Source: Adineta vaga (lineage: Eukaryota > Rotifera). From it: a DNA stretch of 64,000 nt. A model generated the notes under the pieces. The model did no database searches. It was given only the letters and a program-made list of their open reading frames with translations, and had not been told where the DNA came from. Shown in pieces: positions 45,735 to 55,487 of the stretch. Both the position numbers and the translations under genes were made by a program. The stretch spans positions 19,530,001-19,594,000 of the forward strand of contig CP075492.1 in the NCBI GenBank assembly GCA_021613535.1, given 5' to 3'. Position 1 is the stretch's first letter. Every line of letters starts with the position of its first letter.

Positions 45735-48700
45735 TTAGAGTTTAAAACATAATTGTTGACGAATATATTGTCGATGATTTCTAATCGTTTCACAAGATTC
45801 TTTACTGTATAAATCTGATGGTAGAACAAATACGACAAAAGTAAGCATAGATGGAACAAATGAAATAAAATAACCAATGAGATATAACCATGAATTATGA
45901 GCAGATTTCATACAATTTGATATAAATGAAATATAAAGACGAGGAAATGCAAGAATAATTAATATAAATGGTGCAATTAAAAGTTGTCTATGATCTCGAA
46001 ATTGTTCAAGTAAATGTTCTCGATATGATTGACGAGGACGAGCACAGGCTCGTTGTCGTGCACCTACTATGATAATGAACAATGCTGAAAGTAAATTAAT
46101 GAGAAATGGACCAAGAAAATGAATAATATTAACAATCGAATTAAAAATTTCTATTTCTTTTGAATATCTAACAATACACCATGTTCGCTTTTCTTCTTCG
46201 TCATCATCATTAATTAATCGTCGATGAATGGGATCATGAATAGCAGTAGTAATAGTGATGATAATCAGAACACAAATCATCCATTTAGCTATTTTCTTGC
46301 TTTTATGTTTATTAAAATTAACTCCACTTCTAACAGTTAATGCTCGTTCAATAGCTACACAAGCATTAAGCCATTGATCCATACTAAGACAAATTCGAAT
46401 AAGAAAATCTATTAAAATACATTGAATATTTAGAAATGATTGATTAGTAATAATTGCCATTTGTAAGAGTAATAATATAGAAAATTTCAATATGAATATA
46501 ATAGTTATCAATAAAGAAGTAATCGATGATCCAAATAAATAGAGACCACAACCAACTTGACGAAGTTTTTTTATTTTAAAAGTAATTAAAGATAGAATAC
46601 TATTGACAAGTCCTAATATGAACATAATTATTGTAAGTATTAAACTTACTTGTACAGTTGTAGGTTGTTCTTGAAAACTCATATAAGGTTGAATACGATA
46701 TCCTAAAATAGCATCAAGTGAAAGACCAAAACCTTTTGTAGTAAATTGACATCGTGTTCCATAAAAACATTCGTTACACACACATATGGATTTTTGTGGA
46801 CAAGTTGGACTATCTTGAAAACATTGAGCTCCATTTTCACAAACACTTTGACGAAGACAATTGTATTGCATATGAAAATTAAAATCAAAACAATTTGATA
46901 AACGTTGTTGTTCAAAATCAGTACATAAACAGAAATGTTTTTCATCATGAAAACAAAACAATTGTAATGAAGATTGTTGACATGGTTCATGATAATGTTT
47001 TATACGCTGAAGAAGATGAGATTGAACAAATGTTTTATTAAATAATTTTGTAATATTTTTACAATGATGTGATGAATTAATTTTTCTAATAAATGTAATT
47101 GATGGTGTATAGATCTTTTGAATTATAGTTAAATAGAATATATTTTTTATTGGTTCAATAATTACAATATGAAATGGATGTGACCAATAAATAATATTTG
47201 AAATTTGACCAAAAAGAAACTTTTTAAATGTAGTTACATGTCGTGTTGGAATTTCATTTGATATTTCAATAAAATGAATAAGCATTGATTGTGAAAGAAT
47301 AATATCATTTTCAAATGAAACAATTATTTTTGTATCGATTATTTCACATCGATGTCCACTAAAACCTTTTAAACAAATACATATAAATCGTTGATAATGA
47401 GAAATACGTTCATCAATAGGTATACATTCACCACCATTAAGACATGTTTCATTTTGATCGAATTGACATATAATATTGTTAAGTAAACATCGAGAACCAA
47501 ATTTTCCAAGAGGACAAACACATATCGATTGATTATTTCCTGTAATACCAATACATAGAGAATCTGATGTACAAGTACAATTCTGTGGAATATTACAATG
47601 AATTCCAGACCATCCTTGATTACATCGACAAAAAGTAGGACTAACTGTATTATTAATGTATTTAGTATATTGACCATGAATACATTGAGAATTAAAACAA
47701 GTTCTATCATTGTTATCATTAAAATTTGGAATTAGTAGTTGAGCATTAATACGATGTACCGGTAAAAATGCGAAAGTAATTGGTATTAACCAACTACCTC
47801 GATAGATTAATGATTTCTTTTCATACACATCAATATGAATTGAATAATTCTTTGTTTCATTTTTCGGTCGAGTTAAATAGAGTAAATAAATATTAAATTT
47901 CATTTGACAATCACGTAGAGAAAGATAAGTAAATTGTTCATAAGAATTAATAATTCGTTTATCATTATCAATAAGTGAAATAATAAAATTGACTGGTGAA
48001 CTCCAAAGATCTGATAGAGTATAGATTCGTAATGTAAGACTCACTCGTTGATTTTGATATTGACATGTATCACCATAATAATTTGGTGGACATAGACAAG
48101 TACTGGTCGTTAAATTTTCTTCATTACCTAACCAAACACGCATATTGAGACCACGATGACAATCTTTCTGAAAAAGATTTCGAAATATCGATTGAGATGA
48201 TGATAGTAATTGAATATCTGTTTGATGTTTTGGTGAATAATCAATCTGCTCGAGTAAAAATGGTACGATCTGATTTTTCAAATGATCAGTAAGACGATAA
48301 CAAAAAAATAAGAAAACATCGGACATCTTGGACAAATCTATATGATTACAGTGTGTCTGAAAATCATTAGACTGACAAAATTGTTCATCTTCACCATTTA
48401 TACAAGTAATTTCATTTGAACAAAGAGCTGTGTAAGAAACACAATCTCTTGGGGTATAGTTCTTACAATAAAAAGTGTAGTCATTTCCATCAGATTGATT
48501 AGTACGACATAGAAATGGTTCATCAGTGGCACCAAGACAATCATTAATACCATCATTAACTTTTTCAATAGATAAACACATTAATTGATTATTTATCGAT
48601 GATACACATAAATGTTCTTGTAATTGACAATTTAATGATAATGATAAATTACAATTAAGTTCATCGGCTCCATTAGGACAATTCCATATTTGATTACAAC

Positions 48701-50465
48701 GTGTATAAACATTACTACATGGCCATTGTTCACATTCAGTTTCATCTGTTTCCTGTCGTCCATTAATAATTATCGGTTTTAATTCAATAAAACCATCACA
48801 AATTGTTTGAAAGAAAATATGTTCTTTAGTTTTAAAAATTATTTCAGGATTTTCATCATCTTGAAAAGGACATTGAATTAATCCATCGTTAAGAAACTGA
48901 TAATCAATACATTTATTTGATTTTTCACAATTATAACAATTTTGAAATGGTTTTAAAATATTTCCTTCAGTTACATTGAATTGTTCATCATCATTATAAT
49001 AACAATCTTGAATACCATCGTTTAAACGATATATTGAAATACTTTTAGATGAATTTATACATTGATACATGATCGATATATTTGAATATATTGAAGAATT
49101 ATTTATAATCGATGTACACGTACGAAATAGATTTTGTATATGAACTAAAATTGTATCCCAACGTATAATTTCATCTGGTAATTTGTATGGAAGTTCATTA
49201 AAAGAACGACATTTAGAATTATTCAACGACGATAAAATAATTGTTGTTGGCATTTCTTTACATAATTGATCATCGTAACAAACATAATCAGGTATTGGTA
49301 TTAATATGTTCGATGGATATAAAAGTGATTCTTTCATATAAACAAAGAAGATATGACCAAAAATTAAAGGTCCATCTGGAAAACGTATAAAATTTGGACA
49401 ATTTTCTTCGACCAATTGTTCACATAATTGATTTATACAAAAATCAAGACAAATTTGATAATCAATTTGATCTTGAATAAAAGTAATGCATAAAAATGGT
49501 ATCCAACATTTATCAAATATAATATTTTGTTTAATTTCAATTATTATTTTCATAATTAATTTACCACGTTCTTTTACACAAGAACTAGATGATAATATCA
49601 TAAAATCTCTTTCATCACCTTGTGTCATTGGACATGTTAATTCTTCACATAGAAATGTCGGTATTAATTTACCACATATATGACGTTTATTATCACGATA
49701 ATATTCATCAGTTCCATCAAGACAATCAGGATATAATATATCATCACGAAATAAATCTTTTGATATACAATAACCATTACGACATCGATATTCATTCTCT
49801 TGACAATCATTCATTTCAAGTTGCCAACAAAACATTTCATCTTGTCCTCCATCAATACAATCAATAATATCATTACAAATATCACTCCAATCAAGACATA
49901 TTGATGGTAAAATATGTTTACATTGTAAATGTGTATAACATGTTAAAGAAATCATTTCTTTCTTATTTTCATAAAAATCAGAAGTCATGTGAGAAAATGA
50001 TGAATGATAAGATTCAAATTGATCAAACATATATTGACACAATGGACCAAACCATGGCCATGAACAATTACAGAAATGTTCTGTACCCAACTGAATTTCA
50101 GTTAAATTTGACCATGAATTTAAATAGAATTGATAACGTTCAATAATATCAATAGATGTTGACCAGAGATACAATTGTTGACTTGTAATATTTTGTAAAC
50201 GTAATTCAGTAAAGGTTAAATTTTGACCACAATTATTTTTTTGTATTTTCCATTTTGATGGCCATTCATTTAAACAAAATGGAATTATTTGATAAGGTTC
50301 TTCGTCACGATTCATCGAAATAGTAGTGGCATATAAACAATTTTGTTGTAATATAATTTCATTATTACTTTCACTAATTTCATTTGTATAATAAAGATTG
50401 AATTGTAATGAACACATTTCTGTAATCATCAAATAGTAAAATACAATCCAATGAAGAAATAACAT
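45735..50465 (-). CDS. LDLa/EGF-like 7TM receptor, single exon (1,576 aa)
   Basis: An uninterrupted frame starts with signal peptide MLFLHWIVFYYLMITEMCS. The N-terminal module contains STSIDIIERYQFYL and CNCSWPWFGPLC, as in the 22.1 kb gene. Next are LDLa repeats (SICLDWSDICNDIIDCIDGG at about 187; further ones with DGxxDCxxxxDE) and a middle region ending about 900. EGF-like modules start near 920 (CRCNQGWSGIHC, CVCPLGKFGSRC, CICLKGFSGHRC) and CNECFYGTRC lies near 1240. A 7TM domain spans about 1270-1550 with WLNACVAIERALTV after TM3. Intron-free where its relative has three exons. Probably a plasma-membrane receptor. It appears intact. Confidence 0.85.
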   Translation of the reverse strand: MLFLHWIVFYYLMITEMCSLQFNLYYTNEISESNNEIILQQNCLYATTISMNRDEEPYQIIPFCLNEWPSKWKIQKNNCGQNLTFTELRLQNITSQQLYLWSTSIDIIERYQFYLNSWSNLTEIQLGTEHFCNCSWPWFGPLCQYMFDQFESYHSSFSHMTSDFYENKKEMISLTCYTHLQCKHILPSICLDWSDICNDIIDCIDGGQDEMFCWQLEMNDCQENEYRCRNGYCISKDLFRDDILYPDCLDGTDEYYRDNKRHICGKLIPTFLCEELTCPMTQGDERDFMILSSSSCVKERGKLIMKIIIEIKQNIIFDKCWIPFLCITFIQDQIDYQICLDFCINQLCEQLVEENCPNFIRFPDGPLIFGHIFFVYMKESLLYPSNILIPIPDYVCYDDQLCKEMPTTIILSSLNNSKCRSFNELPYKLPDEIIRWDTILVHIQNLFRTCTSIINNSSIYSNISIMYQCINSSKSISIYRLNDGIQDCYYNDDEQFNVTEGNILKPFQNCYNCEKSNKCIDYQFLNDGLIQCPFQDDENPEIIFKTKEHIFFQTICDGFIELKPIIINGRQETDETECEQWPCSNVYTRCNQIWNCPNGADELNCNLSLSLNCQLQEHLCVSSINNQLMCLSIEKVNDGINDCLGATDEPFLCRTNQSDGNDYTFYCKNYTPRDCVSYTALCSNEITCINGEDEQFCQSNDFQTHCNHIDLSKMSDVFLFFCYRLTDHLKNQIVPFLLEQIDYSPKHQTDIQLLSSSQSIFRNLFQKDCHRGLNMRVWLGNEENLTTSTCLCPPNYYGDTCQYQNQRVSLTLRIYTLSDLWSSPVNFIISLIDNDKRIINSYEQFTYLSLRDCQMKFNIYLLYLTRPKNETKNYSIHIDVYEKKSLIYRGSWLIPITFAFLPVHRINAQLLIPNFNDNNDRTCFNSQCIHGQYTKYINNTVSPTFCRCNQGWSGIHCNIPQNCTCTSDSLCIGITGNNQSICVCPLGKFGSRCLLNNIICQFDQNETCLNGGECIPIDERISHYQRFICICLKGFSGHRCEIIDTKIIVSFENDIILSQSMLIHFIEISNEIPTRHVTTFKKFLFGQISNIIYWSHPFHIVIIEPIKNIFYLTIIQKIYTPSITFIRKINSSHHCKNITKLFNKTFVQSHLLQRIKHYHEPCQQSSLQLFCFHDEKHFCLCTDFEQQRLSNCFDFNFHMQYNCLRQSVCENGAQCFQDSPTCPQKSICVCNECFYGTRCQFTTKGFGLSLDAILGYRIQPYMSFQEQPTTVQVSLILTIIMFILGLVNSILSLITFKIKKLRQVGCGLYLFGSSITSLLITIIFILKFSILLLLQMAIITNQSFLNIQCILIDFLIRICLSMDQWLNACVAIERALTVRSGVNFNKHKSKKIAKWMICVLIIITITTAIHDPIHRRLINDDDEEEKRTWCIVRYSKEIEIFNSIVNIIHFLGPFLINLLSALFIIIVGARQRACARPRQSYREHLLEQFRDHRQLLIAPFILIILAFPRLYISFISNCMKSAHNSWLYLIGYFISFVPSMLTFVVFVLPSDLYSKESCETIRNHRQYIRQQLCFKL

Positions 50466-51130
50466 TTTCTTTTTCTTTTCAACTCACATCGAAGAATAAT
50501 TTTCTCTTAATGTGTGAGAAAGAGAAGGATTTTCTCTTATCAAAAACTAAAATATGTTTATTCCTGCATTTGTATTTTACATAGCTAAACATAAGGCCTA
50601 GTATTTGTATCAACAACAACAACATATTTGAGTGATAGTTTTTTTTTTTAAAAAAGCATTTTACTTTCAAAGTGCATAAATAGTCTCTATAGTTGAGATA
50701 AACATCGAGTACTCGTTCATATAGCTCTAAAAATATCGTCATTTGTTCGACAAAGAATTCTTACAAAAATAAATTACAGTTTTTTCTCGGTATAAAATAT
50801 AAAATTATCTTCAATTTTGTTTTTCAATCAAATAATAAAATGAACATCATTAAAACAAATGATTTGAAGTAAAACAACGCTTAAAAATCATTTCGTTTTA
50901 TTTCAGTATCGCAAAAAACAAGTTTTATTGAAATAATTTATTATAAATAACGTTCGTTGAGCAAGTGATTCGTTTGAACCTTGACTAAATTACTATTTCA
51001 AGTAAATATACAAAAAGGAATATATTTAGTAAGTATCATATAAACTATGGTAAAAAAAAGGAGTTAACAAACTGATTAGGGTGGGTGTGAGAATCTATTC
51101 TTTATCTAATACTTACACCCACACCCACCT
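50466..51130. other. Receptor upstream region and hairpin
   Basis: The 5' flank of the receptor gene (minus strand) shows no clear TATA. The hairpin at 51079-51130 ends exactly where the ART-TPR fragment begins. Frames here are unsupported. Confidence 0.4.
51079..51130. repeat. GGGTGGGTGTGAG hairpin at a gene break
   Basis: The arms gggtgggtgtgag and cttacacccacacccacc enclose about 20 bases. The next bases (51131 onward) are coding sequence of an ART domain lacking its upstream half. Confidence 0.75.
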
Positions 51131-51986
51131 TTTTTATCAACAAGTCAAAATCGTGCTGTTTCCCTTATGTTTGCCGAATCTATAATGCTAGTAATCCTGA
51201 TTTAGTGAGAATTCTTTTTGTCATCAGCATCAATCCTATTCAATCAACATCACCTTTTGCTCTCATCCGTGATTGTAGTTCTCTCGAAGTCGAAGATGAA
51301 GTGTTGTTTTCTATGCACACCGTATTTCGCATTCATGATATCAAATCTATCGATGAGAATGGCATAATACATCAAGTGAATTTAGTGATGACGAATGATA
51401 ATGACAAAGAACTAAATATACTTACTGAATCCATTAGAAAAGAGACTTATCCAGGTTCAGAAGGATGGTACAGATTGTGTATAATCTTGATTAAACTGAA
51501 TCAAACTAGCAAAGCTGAAGAGAGTTGCGAAAAGCTATTTAATGGATTAATAAACATGGATGAGAGAGCTCTATATTACGAGCTTCTTGGTTCTATCATA
51601 AATGCTAAAGGGAAATATAAGGAATCAGTAACATTCCACGAAAAAACTCTTGCAATTCGACAACTATTACTTCCACAAAATCATTCTTATTTGGCCATAT
51701 CTCACAACAATATTGGTAGTGCATGTAAAAATATGGGTGACTATCCAAAAGCACTTTCATCTCATGTAAAAGCCCTTGCAATTCGACTACATAATCACTT
51801 CCTCCAAACCATCCTGATTTGGCTTCCTCTTATAACAATATTGGTAATGCATATGAAAAGATGGATGAGTATTGAAAAGCACTTTCATATTATGAAAAAG
51901 CCGTAGTAATTTGGAAACAATCATTACCACCAAATCATTCTTATATTCAGTGCATGAAGAGAAATCTCGAGCGTATTAAAAAATAA
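51131..51986 (+). pseudogene. 5'-truncated ART-TPR pseudogene
   Basis: The sequence enters directly at the ART motif (F)LSTSQNRAVSLMFAES. It shifts frame near 51181, then reads NPDLVRILFVISINPIQSTS and VEDEVLFSMHTVFRI (ExE motif). TPR units follow (YKESVTFHEKTLAIRQLLLP, YPKALSSHVKALAIRL). Near 51790 the frame shifts, and the last TPRs (SSYNNIGNAYEKMDEY, ALSYYEKAVVIW) contain a TGA and end in TAA at 51986. The arginine motif region is missing. The nearest family member in the window is the gene at 41.7 kb. Confidence 0.75.
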
Positions 51987-53111
51987 TTATAATTTATATT
52001 CGTGCTTGGTAATAAGAATAAGTAAATATACTCACTGAAAAAGACATAGCTGTACATCTAAAGAAAAACTTAAATAAATAGGTTTATGTATCTGTGTATA
52101 AAGGACAGAACATGCATATGTAATATTTGATACTTTGAAATCCTCATGTTTTTTGTGACTTTTATATTTCTGAACTATAAGGAATGTTTTTGATAATCAA
52201 TAATAATAAAACTGTATTCCTAAAAAAGAATTGTTCGGAAAACATATAATGATATATATATGAGGATGTGGGTATGAAAATAACACTCGTCTAAGCTCAC
52301 ACCCTCAAGATGGTTTTGTAAAAAAGTTGATCCAAATAAAGTTTTTTTGAGAATTAAAACTGGATTCGACTTTCTCAACTTCGACAACCCATAGATTAAG
52401 TCTTTCGAGTGACGACAGCTGAGTTTTTATTGGTTTATAACATTGTGATTTCTGATACGCTTGGTCGGACAAACTTTTTGCATTTGAACCGAGTATTTGA
52501 CCACTATATGATCCTTTCTTTTAGAAAAGAGACTTATTATCGTAGTTTTTATCTCTAACTGAATTAGTTCATGAGTTTTTGTTCCAAATAAAGAATCAAT
52601 TAAAACTCCTATGTGTTTAGAATAAGTTTTGACTTTATTCAGTCTCAAATATCACAGTACGTAAATGTTTCTTTTTATTATTATTAATGATTTTAAAATA
52701 AACAGTACAAAGAATTACGATATTAATCAAATGTATAAAGATCCCAAATAAATCGTATCTATTGTAAACATTAGTACATGTACGTTCTGTATGTTACTAT
52801 GCAACAAGTCTCTGTTAGAGAGAGAGAGTTTTTGATAAATATAATCGATAAACTTAATATTTATATTTCTTTTCAAAGGAATTTTATAATTTTTATTTAT
52901 CAGAAATAAAATTTTAATATAGAACAGATGTTTATTCAAAATGCATAGAGATGTCAAATTTGTTCACATTATAAAAAAGAGCAATGATTTATCTTTCACT
53001 AGTGTATGAATCATTGTATTTCTTTCAATAACTTATGCTTTTGTTTAATTATCTACATATCGAAAACTATTCGATATAAATGAAAATCTAAATTTCATAT
53101 ATTTATATAAA
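51987..53111. other. Spacer of 1.1 kb
   Basis: It contains the hairpin at 52261-52308 and AT-rich sequence with a short (GA) run near 52818-52828. No gene is supported. Confidence 0.4.
52261..52308. repeat. TGAGGATGTGGGT hairpin
   Basis: tgaggatgtgggt is mirrored by ctcacaccctca. It lies 275 bp past the ART-TPR pseudogene stop. Confidence 0.65.
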
Positions 53112-54146
53112 ATGTCTTTAAAAGAAATAAATATTTTTTTGACTGGTGCAACTGGTTATATTGGAGGTTCTATTTTAACTGGTCTTCTTAATCATCCAAA
53201 TGCTTCGAATTTCAAAATAAGAACTCTAATTCGTGGTGATGAAAATAGAATAAAGAAACTTGAAACACTTGATGTTATATCTGTTATTGGATCAAATGAT
53301 TCACATGATATTATTGAGAATGTAGCAAGTCAATCAGATGTTGTTATTCATACAGCTAATTCTGCTGATGATCTTCCTTCAGTAAAATCAATTGTTTCTG
53401 GTTTAAATAAACGAACTCAAATAATAGGAAAATCAGTTATTTATATACATACTAGTGGAACTGGTGTTCTTGCTGAAGATGTTCATGGTCAAAAAGGATC
53501 AAACATAATTTATAATGATCTTGATCCTAATCAAATCAATAATCTAACAGAAAATCAAATACATCGAAACGTTGATCTTTTTATAATCAATGCAGCACAA
53601 GTTAATCCTTTATTAAAAAGTGTTATTGTTCTTCCTTCGATCATCTATGGTATGGGAACCGGTCTATTTAATCGTCAAAACATCTCATTTGTAAAATTAG
53701 TTCAAATCGCTTTACAACACGGAAAAGTAGGATTAATTGGATCAGGTGAAGCAACATGGAATAATGTTCATATTGATGATTTAATTGATGCTTACATGAT
53801 TCTTTTCAATGAACTTATTACTTCTTATAGATCTAATACAAAATCGAATCCATATTTAACTACAGGACATGAAGGTTATTATTTTGTTGAAAATGGACAG
53901 AATACATGGCGAGAAATATTCGAAAAAGTCAGTGAAATTTTACATAAGAAAGGATATATTCAATCATCAAAAGTCACAAATATTCCTGATAATGAAATAA
54001 ATATTATTTTTCCTAAACCATTTGATTGGTTTTTTGGTTCACAGTCAAGTGCTACGGCTCAACGATTACGAAAATTAGGATGGAAACCGTATCGACCTTG
54101 TATTCTCGATACTATTGAACAACAAATTGATACTTTAATCAGCTAA
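53112..54146 (+). CDS. NAD(P)-dependent epimerase/dehydratase-like protein (344 aa), fungal-like
   Basis: A single exon with an N-terminal Rossmann motif TGATGYIGG (residues 11-19), VVIHTANSADD, YIHTSGTGVLA and IHRNVDLFIINAAQ. Further on are VLPSIIYGMGTG and NNVHIDDLIDAYMILF, the substrate-side motifs of extended short-chain dehydrogenases. The canonical YxxxK pair is not evident: the Tyr-Lys position reads in the IHRNVDL region, as in the atypical fungal group I recall. The substrate is unknown. Absence of introns in an otherwise intron-bearing neighbourhood and the resemblance to basidiomycete proteins suggest horizontal transfer. The gene is intact, with no neighbours in the same pathway. 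Confidence 0.8.
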   Translation: MSLKEINIFLTGATGYIGGSILTGLLNHPNASNFKIRTLIRGDENRIKKLETLDVISVIGSNDSHDIIENVASQSDVVIHTANSADDLPSVKSIVSGLNKRTQIIGKSVIYIHTSGTGVLAEDVHGQKGSNIIYNDLDPNQINNLTENQIHRNVDLFIINAAQVNPLLKSVIVLPSIIYGMGTGLFNRQNISFVKLVQIALQHGKVGLIGSGEATWNNVHIDDLIDAYMILFNELITSYRSNTKSNPYLTTGHEGYYFVENGQNTWREIFEKVSEILHKKGYIQSSKVTNIPDNEINIIFPKPFDWFFGSQSSATAQRLRKLGWKPYRPCILDTIEQQIDTLIS

Positions 54147-54571
54147 AATAAATATTGAGAATATTTTTACTGATTTTCGTGATAAGTTTTTGGGTATTGT
54201 GAAAAAATAAGAAATATTAGATATGATATTGAATTTTTTTATTTTCATTAAAGATAGAAATAAAAGAATGAAATTTCGCTTATCGAGGATTTTATTGGTA
54301 AGTTGAACGTTTTCATAATTGATGGTTTGAAACTATCTTAGATAAATAATAATAGTCACAAAACGTGTCCGTATATTTCGAACACATTCTCTATCATATA
54401 TTACTACGAAAAGAAAAGAAATATGGTAATAAATTTATCTAATGAAATCAACTCTATGAATTAGAAGATAAATCGAAAAAATATAATTGAGAAACTCGTA
54501 ATATAAGGGTAGAATAATCATTCTAAATATTAAATGATAAAATTCACAAGATAACAAAGGTATGGGTGTCG

Positions 54572-54608
54572 GTGTGGATGTAACTCTTCTTCTCTCATCC
54601 ACACCCAA
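54572..54608. repeat. GGTGTGGATG hairpin
   Basis: ggtgtggatg is mirrored by catccacacc, about 425 bp past the epimerase stop codon. The left arm is preceded by another gtatgggtgt. Confidence 0.7.
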
Positions 54609-54723
54609 CAGATGACAACGACGATACTGCTTTAATACAGAAATTCTCTTTGGATTATATGAAACAAGTGATTGTATATTACGATGAAAAAGATCCTTTG
54701 ACAGGAATACGTCGACGATCTTG

Positions 54724-54767
54724 AGGATGTGGGTGTTAGATAGATGTAATACTCACACCCACATCCT
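54724..54767. repeat. AGGATGTGGGTGT hairpin (perfect 13-bp arms)
   Basis: aggatgtgggtgt and acacccacatcct are perfect inverse copies around 18 bases (tagatagatgtaatact). Confidence 0.8.
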
Positions 54768-54786
54768 TTATCTGTTCATTCCAAAA

Positions 54787-55352
54787 ATGCCATTACGCAT
54801 TCGTTTATTGTGCATTAGTCTTAGTGGAAAACTTGTTGGGCCACTCTCTCTTTGTTTGAAAGAACTATTTGGCTATTTCAATAAAAATATCCAATTAGGT
54901 TGACTATAATTACTAATTGGTTTTCTTTCTGCATACGTACAACTGAATAGAAATATTTTCACGCAATTTTTAAATTTCAGAAACATCTCTTCAAAGCCAT
55001 AAATAATCTCGTGGAATATTGGCGAGATTGTATCTTGCTCCCTCCCATCTCTTCTTATCGTACTCTTCTTATTTCTAATTGCAGGTCTGGACAAGATGAT
55101 CATACAAGTATGTATGATAATATAAATAATCTCCGACGTCTCGAAATACCAAAACATAAGACAAGTCAAATTCAGCCTCTCGATGTGTTGGATATCAATT
55201 TAAATGAACGTAACTATATTATTCGTTGTCTATCTTCTCCATTAATTTGTTGTAGTTGGTATAAGCATAACATTTGTTTCAAGCACTTTTTTTTATTAAT
55301 TATTATTTTCATCATAATCTATATGATATGGCGTAAGATATTTTTTCTGTGA
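54787..55352 (+). pseudogene. DDE-superfamily transposase remnant
   Basis: Coding-like blocks SGKLVGPLSLCLKELFGY (near 54820) and, in another frame from about 55005, VEYWRDCILLPPISSYRTLL and NLRRLEIPKHKTSQIQPLDV match, in order, a DDE endonuclease-type transposase as I recall it. The usual LLxSDxWxGQ aspartate position reads LLISNCRSGQ, so a catalytic Asp is gone. The stretch after QPLDV is deleted; DINLNERNYIIRC follows, then a hydrophobic unrelated end. No TIRs are visible around it. Confidence 0.5.
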
Positions 55353-55487
55353 GATGTAAACTACTCTCGCTTTGATTTCCTTTTTCTTTAGTATGTCATA
55401 GCACCTTTTCTTGTTGTTTTGTTCAAAATGAAATATGACGTTATAAGACATTGGAATTGTATGATGTGACATTTCGTATATACATGT

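Larger units (their letters stand above)
54147..54786. other. Spacer with two hairpins
   Basis: It holds the hairpins at 54572-54608 and 54724-54767, only 115 bp apart. No gene. Confidence 0.45.

Noticed and set aside
46703-47719. Minus-strand frames of 95 and 116 codons inside the receptor
   Set aside because: Shadow frames of the 1,576-aa receptor gene, which has domains across the same bases.
50479-50742. 87-codon minus-strand frame upstream of the receptor
   Set aside because: Probably 5' flank of the receptor; not in frame with it and without recognisable features.
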